A DNA stretch of 64,000 nt from Marinisporobacter balticus. Lineage in GTDB: Bacteria > Bacillota > Clostridia > Peptostreptococcales > Thermotaleaceae. The stretch's first letter is position 1. The number at the start of each line of letters is the position of its first letter. Shown here piece after piece: positions 46,895 to 53,946 of this stretch. The stretch is from NCBI RefSeq assembly GCF_004345705.1, contig NZ_SLWV01000001.1, positions 1-64,000 on the forward strand, in the 5' to 3' direction. The position numbers were made by a program, and so were the translations under genes. The notes below the pieces were generated by a model, which made no database searches, was not told the origin of the DNA, and saw only the letters and a program-made list of their open reading frames with translations.

Positions 46895-46947
46895 ATCATA
46901 TTACATGGTAGATCTATTGTCAACTTTTCATTAATAATAGTTAACAA
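46895..46947 (-). promoter_or_regulatory. bioA promoter overlapped by a BirA-type operator
   Basis: TTGTCAAC (46917-46924), 15 bp, GTTAACAA (46940-46947): an almost perfect copy of the biotin repressor site TTGTTAAC-N15-GTTAACAA. On the minus strand GTTGACA of the operator also forms the -35 (TTGACA 46923-46918), with a 17-bp spacer to TATGAT (46900-46895). Bound BirA-biotinyl-AMP would block RNA polymerase directly. Confidence 0.88.
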
Positions 46948-47046
46948 TTAAAATATGAAATAACAGCTTTACGCCAAATGCTAATTCCTGAAGCTGATTA
47001 CATAGTTGATCTTACTCATATAAGAACCGCCTCATTAATCTATACA
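46948..47046 (+). other. Coding-like open stretch, unassigned
   Basis: A plus frame open from 46944 to 47104 reads EITALRQMLIPEADYIVDLTHIRTASLI before running into the terminator-like repeat. The wording looks protein-like, but there is no start codon or ribosome binding site and I recognise no family. Probably an eroded gene piece. Confidence 0.3.
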
Positions 47047-47105
47047 GAAAAAACTCCTTTCTGTTTGAATTTTTATAAATTCTTTGCAAAAAAGAGTTTT
47101 TAATT
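47047..47105 (-). terminator. Terminator-like repeat element, copy B
   Basis: AAAAACTCCTTTCTG ... GAATTTTTATAAATTC ... AAAAAAGAGTTTTTT. About 50 bases nearly identical to the copy at 51534. Outer and inner stems pair, followed by T runs in either direction. No gene of the flavoprotein type precedes it here. Confidence 0.7.
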
Positions 47106-47136
47106 TATATTAGTTCCTTTAGCAACAGATGTTTTA

Positions 47137-47410
47137 TCATTTAAAGTCAAGAATAATCTCTCTGACATATTCATAACTTACTGTAGTTCTTTTTCCAAAA
47201 GGCCTTGGTGCATGCGGTTTTCCCGCACATGGCTTTCTGATATTCTTCCCATCTTCCATGGTCTTCGCCCATATGTGCAAGGCTCGACTTCCCTTCTTAC
47301 CTCTGTGCCCAGAGACCTTTTTGACGATGCGGCAGAATTCACTTAATGTTACGACCTGCACCTTCTCTCGCCCTGTTATTTAGCCAGGTACTTTATCCTC
47401 CCTCTTGGCA
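47137..47410 (-). other. GC-richer structured insertion, possible group II intron remnant
   Basis: This ~270-base stretch is visibly more GC-rich than its surroundings. On the minus strand it contains GCCATGTGCGGGAAAACCGC, a GAAA-capped hairpin (GTGCGG-GAAAA-CCGCAT) like group II intron domain V, after a leader resembling the 5' region of such introns (GGGTGCCAAGAGGGAGG). A 74-codon minus ORF crosses it but its composition does not look like a real protein. No reverse transcriptase is present. Inference only. Confidence 0.35.
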
Positions 47411-47417
47411 CCCCACA

Positions 47418-48746
47418 TTACATTGTTTTTACTTCATCAATAAGTAGTTCTTTTGTGTTTAATTCTGGATCATCTAAAACTTTATCCAATAAACAGTTCA
47501 ATATAATCCCTATTTTCTTGCCCTGTGGGATTCCTAATTTCATTAAATCCATTCCATTAATGTCTAAATCTTTTATACTTAATGGTTGCTGTTCACTAAT
47601 AATCTTTTTATATAATATTATTACTTTTTCAATGCTATCAAACGCATGTGGACCTTTACTTCCCTTTATGTCGGCTATTTGTAATTTGAATAATCTTTCT
47701 ATATTATCTAATCCGATTCTATTGATTAATCCTTTAACGACTCTAGGGGTAACTTTATCATATTTACACATATGTTCTTTTACTAAAATTTTTACTAGCT
47801 CAATGGTTTTATTATCATATTTTAGTCTTTTTAGTATCTCCTCAGTTATGTCCATACCTTTCATATGATGATGGTAAAAATGTCCAATCTGGCTCTCATC
47901 TACAGAAAAGCATTGTGGTTTTCCAATATCGTGTAACATGGCCGCCAATCTTAATACCAAGTCTTTTTCTGTATGATCCAATACACTCATAACATGATCA
48001 AATACATCTTTGTCATGGTAAGGATTTCTTTGTTCAAATTTAATACATTCTTGTAACTCTGGAATAATATATTGTAGCAATTCAGTTTCATATAATAATT
48101 TAAATCCTTTAGATGGCTTATCAGACAATAGTATTTTATTGATCTCTTCTCTGATTCTTTCTTTGCTAATGTTTACAATGTTTCTAGATGATTTCCTTAT
48201 AGATTGCATTGTATCTATATCAAGTTCATATCCAAGTTGGGTTGAAAATCTTACCCCTCTTAGCATCCGCAAATAGTCTTCATTAAATCTTTCCATTGGA
48301 TCTCCTACACATCTAATTTTTTTATTAAATATGTCTGCCATCCCACCATAGTAATCGATTAAACCTTCTTTTCTACCATATGCCATTGCATTAACAGTAA
48401 AATCTCTTCTTTTCAAATCTTCTTTTAATTCATTTGTAAACTCAACTCTTTCAGGATGTCTTCCATCTATATACTCTTGATCAATTCTATATGTAGTCAC
48501 TTCAAAAGATTTATCATCTACAACTACAGTTACCGTACCATGTTTTAATCCTGTAGGAATAACTTTAAAATGGTAAAATATTTCTAACATTTTCTCCGGC
48601 ATACAATTGGTACATATATCCCAATCATTAGGCGTTCTCCCTAAAATACTATCTCTAACACAACCACCTACAATGTATCCTTCATATTTATAAAAATTTA
48701 ATACATCTAATACGGTGTGTACTTTTTTAGGAATTTGTATTTTCAC
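47418..48746 (-). CDS. cca: CCA tRNA nucleotidyltransferase with HD domain
   Basis: Adds or repairs the 3' CCA of tRNAs. Class II motifs: GGCVRDSILGRTPNDWDICT with the two catalytic aspartates DWD, RRDFTVNAMAYG, and RFSTQLGYELD with ERIREE. An HD phosphohydrolase domain follows (HDVFDHVMSVLDH, LAAMLHDIGKPQCF) and a C-terminal tail. The 442-residue length is usual for the fused form. Confidence 0.93.
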   Translation of the reverse strand: MKIQIPKKVHTVLDVLNFYKYEGYIVGGCVRDSILGRTPNDWDICTNCMPEKMLEIFYHFKVIPTGLKHGTVTVVVDDKSFEVTTYRIDQEYIDGRHPERVEFTNELKEDLKRRDFTVNAMAYGRKEGLIDYYGGMADIFNKKIRCVGDPMERFNEDYLRMLRGVRFSTQLGYELDIDTMQSIRKSSRNIVNISKERIREEINKILLSDKPSKGFKLLYETELLQYIIPELQECIKFEQRNPYHDKDVFDHVMSVLDHTEKDLVLRLAAMLHDIGKPQCFSVDESQIGHFYHHHMKGMDITEEILKRLKYDNKTIELVKILVKEHMCKYDKVTPRVVKGLINRIGLDNIERLFKLQIADIKGSKGPHAFDSIEKVIILYKKIISEQQPLSIKDLDINGMDLMKLGIPQGKKIGIILNCLLDKVLDDPELNTKELLIDEVKTM

Positions 48747-49011
48747 TTGATCACGCTCCTATTGATTTTTATCATCAATTCTTCAATTTTTTCGAATTGG
48801 GACTTAATAGTAATTTTGTATACTTGCAACAATGGCTGCTTTTATTCTCTATCTTGCATCACTAGTAAAGGTACGTAAAGTTTTCATATATGATGTTATT
48901 TTTTTTAAAGTCTTCAGGGGGCATTTGTCCTATATTCAATACCAATACCAATACCAATACCAATAATATATTAAGCCCCATAAATACTCCTATATTCCAT
49001 GTTCTAAATTT
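48747..49011. other. Non-coding stretch with (CAATAC)n microsatellite
   Basis: No gene. CAATAC occurs four times in a row at 48937-48960, then CAATAA to 48966. Just beside it on the minus strand an open fragment reads NIGQMPPEDFKKNNIIYENFTYLY, too short to assign. No convincing terminator for thiM was found. Confidence 0.6.
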
Positions 49012-49842
49012 TCATTTTAATTTATATCTTATTTTTTTTATTATCATATCATCAGAAATACTAAACATATTATCTATAAGTTCAGTTCTAAAACTTCCAG
49101 TACCCTTAACATGCTGAGAAAGTTCCCCACATATTCCCATAAGCGTTATCGCAAGAACAGTAGCATCAAGTATATTCCCAGAAGAAATATAGCTCGCTAT
49201 AAGCGCAGTAAGCATGCAACCTGTCCCAGTTATCATTGAAAGCATTTCACAACCATTTGTTATTAAATATGTATGCGTACCATTTGTTATTATATCTACC
49301 GCTCCTGTTGCTGCAATAACAGAATCCGTTTGTATAGACAACGCCTTTAGCAGTTCTATAATTTCATTAGAATTTTGCTCTGTTACAATATCACATGCTC
49401 CAACATCAATGCCTTTTGAATTGCTTTTTATACCACATATTGCTTTTATTTCAGACATATTACCCTTGATAACACTCGGATGACACTCTGAAATATATTT
49501 CCTTGCATAATCTAGGCGAAGTTTACTGCACCCCACACCTACAAGGTCAATTACTTGTGGAATTTTCTTTTCAAAGGCTATTTTACCTGAAATCAACATA
49601 GATTTCATTCTGTTGTCCGTTATATTTCCAAGGTTAACCCCAAGTGATTTAGAAACAGCAGTAATTTCTGAAACCTCTAAAGGGTGTTCAGCCATAATAG
49701 GTTTTGCACCAACAGCAAGAACCATATTTGCACAATCATTAATTGAAATTGGATTTGTAATGCAGTGGATAAGATTTTTTTTGAATTTAATACTCTGTTT
49801 TATTTGCAATAGGTTGTCTATTGTCCGCTCTTGATTTGTCAT
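49012..49842 (-). CDS. thiM: Hydroxyethylthiazole kinase ThiM
   Basis: ThiM phosphorylates the thiazole alcohol in thiamine salvage. The protein (276 residues from ATG 49842, with GGGGGC upstream) shows HCITNPISINDCANMVLAVGAKPIMAEHPLE, the GNMSEI motif, and the nucleotide-binding ATGAVDIITNGTHTYLITNG and GTGCMLTALIASYIS with the catalytic cysteine. It overlaps thiW by 56 bases. Both sit behind a TPP riboswitch. Confidence 0.93.
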   Translation of the reverse strand: MTNQERTIDNLLQIKQSIKFKKNLIHCITNPISINDCANMVLAVGAKPIMAEHPLEVSEITAVSKSLGVNLGNITDNRMKSMLISGKIAFEKKIPQVIDLVGVGCSKLRLDYARKYISECHPSVIKGNMSEIKAICGIKSNSKGIDVGACDIVTEQNSNEIIELLKALSIQTDSVIAATGAVDIITNGTHTYLITNGCEMLSMITGTGCMLTALIASYISSGNILDATVLAITLMGICGELSQHVKGTGSFRTELIDNMFSISDDMIIKKIRYKLK

Positions 49843-50356
49843 AAACTTTTGCCCCCAAACGTCTCTGAATTTTTGCAAGCATATCTATCCTGCTTAATGT
49901 TGTCAGAAAAACAAATGCAATTGTTCCTCCAATAAGTGTCCCCATAATAAATGAAGGAACATAGAACATCCATGTAAGCCCTGTTCTTCCCCAAATAAAT
50001 GTCATAATAGGATATGAAAGTATCGCTCCTATAATACCAGTTCCTATAACCTCCCCTATAATCGCAAAAATCAACTTTCCCTTAGATACTTGGTATAAAA
50101 CCCCAGACAAAACAGCCCCAAAAACTGCTCCAGTTACAGCTAAGGGTGGAATTCCCATGAACAGCATTCTTATCACACCAATCAGTGTTGCACAAAGCAG
50201 TGAATACCAAGGTCCAAGGATAACAGCACATACGATGTTAATAAAATGCGCCATAGGACACATTCCTTCAATACGAAGAATTGGCGAAATTACAACTCCC
50301 ATTGCCACTATCATTGCCAACATAAGTTTTTTTAATAGTTTTGAGTTTTTCTCCAT
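49787..50356 (-). CDS. thiW: Thiazole-specific ECF transporter S component ThiW
   Basis: ThiW is the substrate-binding membrane subunit of an energy-coupling-factor transporter predicted to import the thiazole moiety of thiamine. The 189-residue protein has about five hydrophobic segments (LMLAMIVAMGVVISPILRIEGMCPMAHFINIVCAVILGPWYSLL and others). AGGGAGG lies 9 bases before ATG 50356. The ATP-binding EcfAA'T module is not in the window. Neighbour thiM uses the imported thiazole. Confidence 0.9.
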   Translation of the reverse strand: MEKNSKLLKKLMLAMIVAMGVVISPILRIEGMCPMAHFINIVCAVILGPWYSLLCATLIGVIRMLFMGIPPLAVTGAVFGAVLSGVLYQVSKGKLIFAIIGEVIGTGIIGAILSYPIMTFIWGRTGLTWMFYVPSFIMGTLIGGTIAFVFLTTLSRIDMLAKIQRRLGAKVYDKSRADNRQPIANKTEY

Positions 50357-50362
50357 AATAAA

Positions 50363-50428
50363 ATACCTCCCTAATAATATTTATTTCCAAATATGTCGAA
50401 TAGGAAATAAATACTATTATCGAGGTAT
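50363..50428 (-). promoter_or_regulatory. Shine-Dalgarno-sequestering hairpin before thiW
   Basis: Read as mRNA: AUACCUC pairs with the thiW Shine-Dalgarno GAGGUAU (7 bp), then a 3x3 internal loop, then AAUAGUAUUUAUUUCC pairs with GGAAAUAAAUAUUAUU (16 bp, one G-U). The ribosome site is thus hidden in a 23-bp hairpin. This looks like the expression platform of the element directly upstream. Confidence 0.75.
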
Positions 50429-50438
50429 AATTTTAGCG

Positions 50439-50540
50439 CAACTAAATAGCAATTTCCTATATGACATAAGCCATATTTATCGGTCGAAGCTCAAAAGCTT
50501 CCTCTCACCTTGAAACACAAGTTCCCTCGCTATTTAGTTG
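50439..50540 (-). ncRNA. Variant TPP-riboswitch-like element
   Basis: A 12-bp closing stem, CAACTAAATAGC / GCTATTTAGTTG, encloses a thi-box-like core: AACUUG/CAAG hairpin, GUGAGAGGAAG (canonical CUGAGA at the pyrimidine-binding junction), GCUUCGACC. The P4-P5 pyrophosphate-binding arm (CUGAUCUGGAUAAUGCC) is missing and replaced by UAUGGCUUAUGUCAUA, a 6-bp hairpin. It lies between the intact TPP riboswitch and thiW and is followed by the sequestering hairpin. Confidence 0.6.
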
Positions 50541-50604
50541 TACTTTTGCCATATAAGCGCAGGGCGCTCCCCCTTCGCTTATCGAAGATATGTTCCTTGA
50601 TGCA

Positions 50605-50640
50605 GAAAAAATGGGCTACACCGAATAAGGCATATCCCAT
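50605..50640 (-). terminator. Intrinsic terminator controlled by the TPP riboswitch
   Basis: ATGGG-A-TATGCC / GGTGTA-G-CCCAT with a 6-base loop, followed on the minus strand by TTTTTT. It lies ~45 bases downstream of the TPP aptamer, fit for transcription attenuation. Confidence 0.85.
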
Positions 50641-50683
50641 CTATACTCATAAAATATATAAGCAAATAGTATAAATTAAATAT

Positions 50684-50766
50684 TTTCCTACACCGGCATT
50701 ATCCGAATCAAGTTATGGGTCGAAGCATAAACTTCCTCTCAGCCTGCCGTACAAGCTCCCCTTTTG
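50684..50766 (-). ncRNA. TPP riboswitch (THI element)
   Basis: Minus-strand sequence matches the consensus: GGGGAGC, CUGAGAGGAAG at the pyrimidine-binding junction, CGACCC, and CUUGAUUCGGAUAAUGCCGGUGUAGG forming the pyrophosphate-binding arm. It precedes thiW-thiM by ~330 bases, with a second, variant element in between. Confidence 0.95.
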
Positions 50767-50771
50767 GGAAA

Positions 50772-50800
50772 ATTATACCATATAGTTTTCTTTAATGCAA
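50772..50800 (-). promoter_or_regulatory. SigA-type promoter of the thi operon
   Basis: On the minus strand TTGCAT (50800-50795), 17-bp spacer, TATAAT (50777-50772). The aptamer begins a few bases after the expected transcription start. Confidence 0.85.
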
Positions 50801-51084
50801 CATAACTGAAAAATCTCGAAAATGCATCATAATAAAAATTTATATGTCACAACATTTTCTTATATATGTTTTTTCCTTTTTTATTTTATGTAATCTTGTC
50901 CATATATTATATATCCTTACATTCTTCTTGTTGCACGTTTTATATATGATCCGAAATATCATCATTAATAAATTCTATATTATTGTAAATCTCTATTTTA
51001 TGAGAAGTTATTACAATAACCTTTAAAAAAACAAAAATCTTACATTTTTTTACATCGTTTAAGCGTATTTATTTTGTAAAAGCC
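50801..51084. other. Upstream region of the thi operon
   Basis: AT-rich DNA (long T-rich stretches) with no gene or recognised motif. Confidence 0.4.
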
Positions 51085-51465
51085 TCAATAGCTTGAAAAT
51101 AATATGATCTCTATCCCATCTTCAGTTACAAGAATTGTATGTTCCCATTGTGCTGAAAGTGACCCATCAGCTGTAAATGCTGTCCATCCATTATCTCTAT
51201 CTATAAATATTTCATGACTTCCCTCATTGATCATAGGTTCAATAGTAAATACCATACCTGGTACTAAGATCATACCTGTTCCTCTTTTTCCAAAATGATA
51301 TACAAAGGGTTCTTCATGAATAGCAATTCCAACTCCATGCCCTCCAAATTCTCTAACTACAGAGTATCCATTACTTTCTGCATGCTCTTGCACTACTGCT
51401 TATATCCCCTAAAAAACTCTTCCAAGGTTTAATTGCCTCTATTCCCTTATATAAACTTAAAGTAC
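51085..51465 (-). pseudogene. Methionine aminopeptidase, N-terminally truncated and frameshifted
   Basis: Minus strand: YKGIEAIKPWKSFLGDIS, then a one-base frameshift to AVVQEHAESNGYSVVREFGGHGVGIAIHEEPFVYHFGKRGTG...FTIEPMINEG...AQWEHTILVTEDGIEII. The His of GHGVG and Glu of TIEP are preserved, but the first ~100 residues, with one of the metal aspartates, are absent. An intact copy must exist elsewhere in the genome. Confidence 0.88.
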
Positions 51466-51533
51466 TTCGCCTTTATTCTCTCTTTCAAGTTCAGGTGACA
51501 CTAGGAATAATCCTAATTTTCAGGAAATAATAA

Positions 51534-51580
51534 AACTCCTTTCTGTTTGAATTTTTATAAATTCTTTGCAGAAAAGAGTC
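51534..51580 (-). terminator. Terminator-like repeat element, copy C (flavoprotein terminator)
   Basis: Minus strand: ACTCTTTTCTGCAAAGAATTT ... AATTC ... CAGAAAGGAGTTTTATT. Outer stem ACTC-TTTCTG / CAGAAA-GAGT plus inner GAATTT / AATTC, T-rich exit. It directly follows the flavoprotein stop, so this is probably the original copy. Confidence 0.8.
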
Positions 51581-51586
51581 TTTATT

Positions 51587-52867
51587 TTATACTAACTTTT
51601 CTTCAAATATATTTAATAAATTTAATCTTTCAATTTTTTTCTTTAATACCTTTGTGTCTGTAGTATATAAATTTAATTCTCTCATTCTTTTAAAATAGTC
51701 CGCTCCTGCGAAAGTATATCTTGTTTTTACACCTTCTTCTGTTTGTGATTCCTTATGTTCATATGCAATCAAGTCCCCAACACATAAATTTACTGGTAAT
51801 TCTAAAAGAGGCATTCCTTTTACTAATCGAACACTATTATGTCCTGCTAGACTTCCCGTGATAATAGCTTCTGTATGCCCCACAAAAAGTCCTGCTTTTT
51901 CACCTGCACACAGCATATTATCTACGGTATCAACTTTCATGGTATTATCTCTAGGTGCAATGGATAAGTAACGGATTGAATTGCCAATACCTCCAGCGTA
52001 AGGATCTTCATATCTTGCATTTTCTAATCCCTTAAATTTTCTGAGTTTATCTAATGGATAGAACGGAGCCATCAGTTTTGCATGGCCTGTATCTAGTAAG
52101 ACTAAATTTTCCGCATATTCCTTCAATGCATATTGTTGGCAAACTTTCATGTCTAATTTTTTAGTATTGATCTCTTCTTTTGGGACAGGTAATAGGACGA
52201 CACCCTTTTCATTTAATGTATGAATCAGCTCTTGGCTTAAAGAATCTTTATTTAATTTGCATGAGCCACTAAAGGCTCCATATGACCCATCTTTCCTTTT
52301 TCCTATAAGGTCTTCTACACCTGCCTTTTTGCTAATGCTTACCCGAGGGCCAAAGGAAGGGCATCTTAATATACACATTGAACAACCATTGCCATATTTT
52401 AAGCAGTTTCCCATAGGCCCTGTTGATCCAGTAGTTTCAATAAAAACATCCCCCTCAATCATTTGTCCATCTTGTAATTCAATCCCTGTAAGGGTTCTCT
52501 CTGTTAATTTTACATTTACAGCTCTCGCTTTCAGTAAAATATTTATATTCATTTCTTTTAAAAGTTTCCTAGTCATAGGTTCTATCTTACACACATCATA
52601 CAGGCTTGCATGTTTATGTCCTGGAAAATCAATATTTATATGTCTTGATGCGCGATCAGCAATATCAAACAATTCTTTTGCTCCTAACAAGCTACATTCT
52701 TCTGCGGCAGTGTAGCGTCCATTATTTCTCATAATACCCCCTACATTGCCAAGTCCAAGCAGAATATCCATTCTCTCTAATATAGTAACATGGGCACCTG
52801 CTTTTTTTGCAGTAACAGCTGCTGCAACACCTGCCCAACCGCCTCCGATCACTACTACTTTAACCAT
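51587..52867 (-). CDS. FAD-dependent oxidoreductase, TrmFO/GidA-like
   Basis: A 426-residue flavoprotein: GGGWAGVAAAVTAKKAGAHVTILERMD binds FAD; LGNVGGIMRNNGRYTAAEE follows. The middle NGCSMCILRCPSFGPRVSI has two cysteines that may hold a redox centre. The C-terminal GEKAGLFVGHTEAIITGSLAGHNSVRLVKGMPLLELP is like TrmFO/GidA. It overlaps the PyrK-like gene by 8 bases, so the two probably form a complex with electrons passing between them. The substrate is unknown. Its 3' end was copied to 43.3 kb. Confidence 0.83.
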   Translation of the reverse strand: MVKVVVIGGGWAGVAAAVTAKKAGAHVTILERMDILLGLGNVGGIMRNNGRYTAAEECSLLGAKELFDIADRASRHINIDFPGHKHASLYDVCKIEPMTRKLLKEMNINILLKARAVNVKLTERTLTGIELQDGQMIEGDVFIETTGSTGPMGNCLKYGNGCSMCILRCPSFGPRVSISKKAGVEDLIGKRKDGSYGAFSGSCKLNKDSLSQELIHTLNEKGVVLLPVPKEEINTKKLDMKVCQQYALKEYAENLVLLDTGHAKLMAPFYPLDKLRKFKGLENARYEDPYAGGIGNSIRYLSIAPRDNTMKVDTVDNMLCAGEKAGLFVGHTEAIITGSLAGHNSVRLVKGMPLLELPVNLCVGDLIAYEHKESQTEEGVKTRYTFAGADYFKRMRELNLYTTDTKVLKKKIERLNLLNIFEEKLV

Positions 52868-53831
52868 TCACCTTCCCCCCTTCTAAAGCTTCTCTTACCT
52901 CTAATTGGGTTTTGCACATTTTTACGATCGTTCCATTCTTCGTTTTGCAAGAGCATGCGCCACAAACGCCCTCTCCACAACACATTTTACTATTATTTGT
53001 TATGACAAATTTCACTTTTTCGTCTAATTGATTGATTTGGTTTTCAACTCTTTTATGAAATCTATCTGAACCTGCACTATACACAAGATCATAATTTCCT
53101 GTCTTTATGATCTTTTCAAGATGCTTTAGCCCTTTTTCTTCTTTTAGATTTAATTCTACTGTTTCAATATTTAAATCTTTTATATAGTTTTTTATAAAAA
53201 CTGCGTGAAGTTTACCAGGATCTATCACAAAAGTTATTTTATTTTTGTTTTTTAATAAATGTTTTAGTGCAAGAACTGATGGTGCCAAAGCAATTCCCCT
53301 TGAAACAAGTAAGACCTTTTCTTTTTTTGTAGATTTAAGGTTTTTAAGTCCTAACACCCCATTCCAGTAAGGGCCCTTTACTAAAATTTTATCCTCACAT
53401 GCTAATAGTGCTTTTGTTTTTGCACCTATGATTTGTACCGCTATATAAATTTCTCCTTTCTGCTCATCCGCGTCCATAATAGACATTGGCACATCAAAAA
53501 AATGAGGGCTTTGCCAATCTCTAAGAAATACATATGCACCTGGATGCTTTAATTGCCGTGCAAGTGTTTTTGTAACTGCAATTTTCAAAATCATGATTTC
53601 TTCATGGACCATTTTTTTTTCAATAATTTTGCCTTTAATTACTTCTCTCTGATCCTTTTTTTTGTTGCTACACCAATAAAATTCTTGATAAATACATACC
53701 CCACGCCAATTACAATCACAAAAGTCTTCTCCTTGCAGATGCGAACATGTAATGCATTCATTTGTTTGTGCTAAATAACATGGACAATATTCACTACCTG
53801 CATCTATACATTCTAATCTTTCCGTTGACAA
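52860..53831 (-). CDS. PyrK-like ferredoxin-reductase with cysteine-rich N-terminus
   Basis: A 323-residue protein related to dihydroorotate dehydrogenase electron-transfer subunits and sulfide dehydrogenase subunit B. The N-terminal cysteine-rich domain (IDAGSEYCPCYLAQTNECITCSHLQGEDFCDCNWRGVC) probably binds iron-sulfur clusters. The C-terminal MCCGEGVCGACSC holds a [2Fe-2S] centre. TTG 53831 is chosen because GGAGGGATGC precedes it. It overlaps the flavoprotein downstream by 8 bases; together they look like an NAD(P)H/ferredoxin-linked two-component oxidoreductase. Confidence 0.83.
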   Translation of the reverse strand: MSTERLECIDAGSEYCPCYLAQTNECITCSHLQGEDFCDCNWRGVCIYQEFYWCSNKKKDQREVIKGKIIEKKMVHEEIMILKIAVTKTLARQLKHPGAYVFLRDWQSPHFFDVPMSIMDADEQKGEIYIAVQIIGAKTKALLACEDKILVKGPYWNGVLGLKNLKSTKKEKVLLVSRGIALAPSVLALKHLLKNKNKITFVIDPGKLHAVFIKNYIKDLNIETVELNLKEEKGLKHLEKIIKTGNYDLVYSAGSDRFHKRVENQINQLDEKVKFVITNNSKMCCGEGVCGACSCKTKNGTIVKMCKTQLEVREALEGGKVNG

Positions 53832-53859
53832 TATGCATCCCTCCATATTTGCAATCATA

Positions 53860-53890
53860 AAAAAATATCCTATATTATAGGATATTTTTT
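53860..53890 (-). terminator. Terminator after the first D,D-carboxypeptidase
   Basis: AAAAAATATCCTATA / TAGGATATTTTTT with TTA in the loop. Flanking A and T runs make it usable on both strands. Confidence 0.85.
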
Positions 53891-53946
53891 AGGTTTGAAA
53901 TATGTTACACATAGCCCACTATTAAATTTAAACATTTTATCACAAC

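Noticed and set aside
47137..47361. 74-codon minus ORF as a real gene
   Set aside because: It runs through a GC-rich structured segment, has no family match, and its Lys/Pro/Gly/Arg content looks like chance translation of a structured RNA.
48937..48966. CAATAC tract as a regulatory or CRISPR repeat
   Set aside because: A simple hexanucleotide microsatellite in non-coding DNA; no gene whose expression it could obviously phase-vary.
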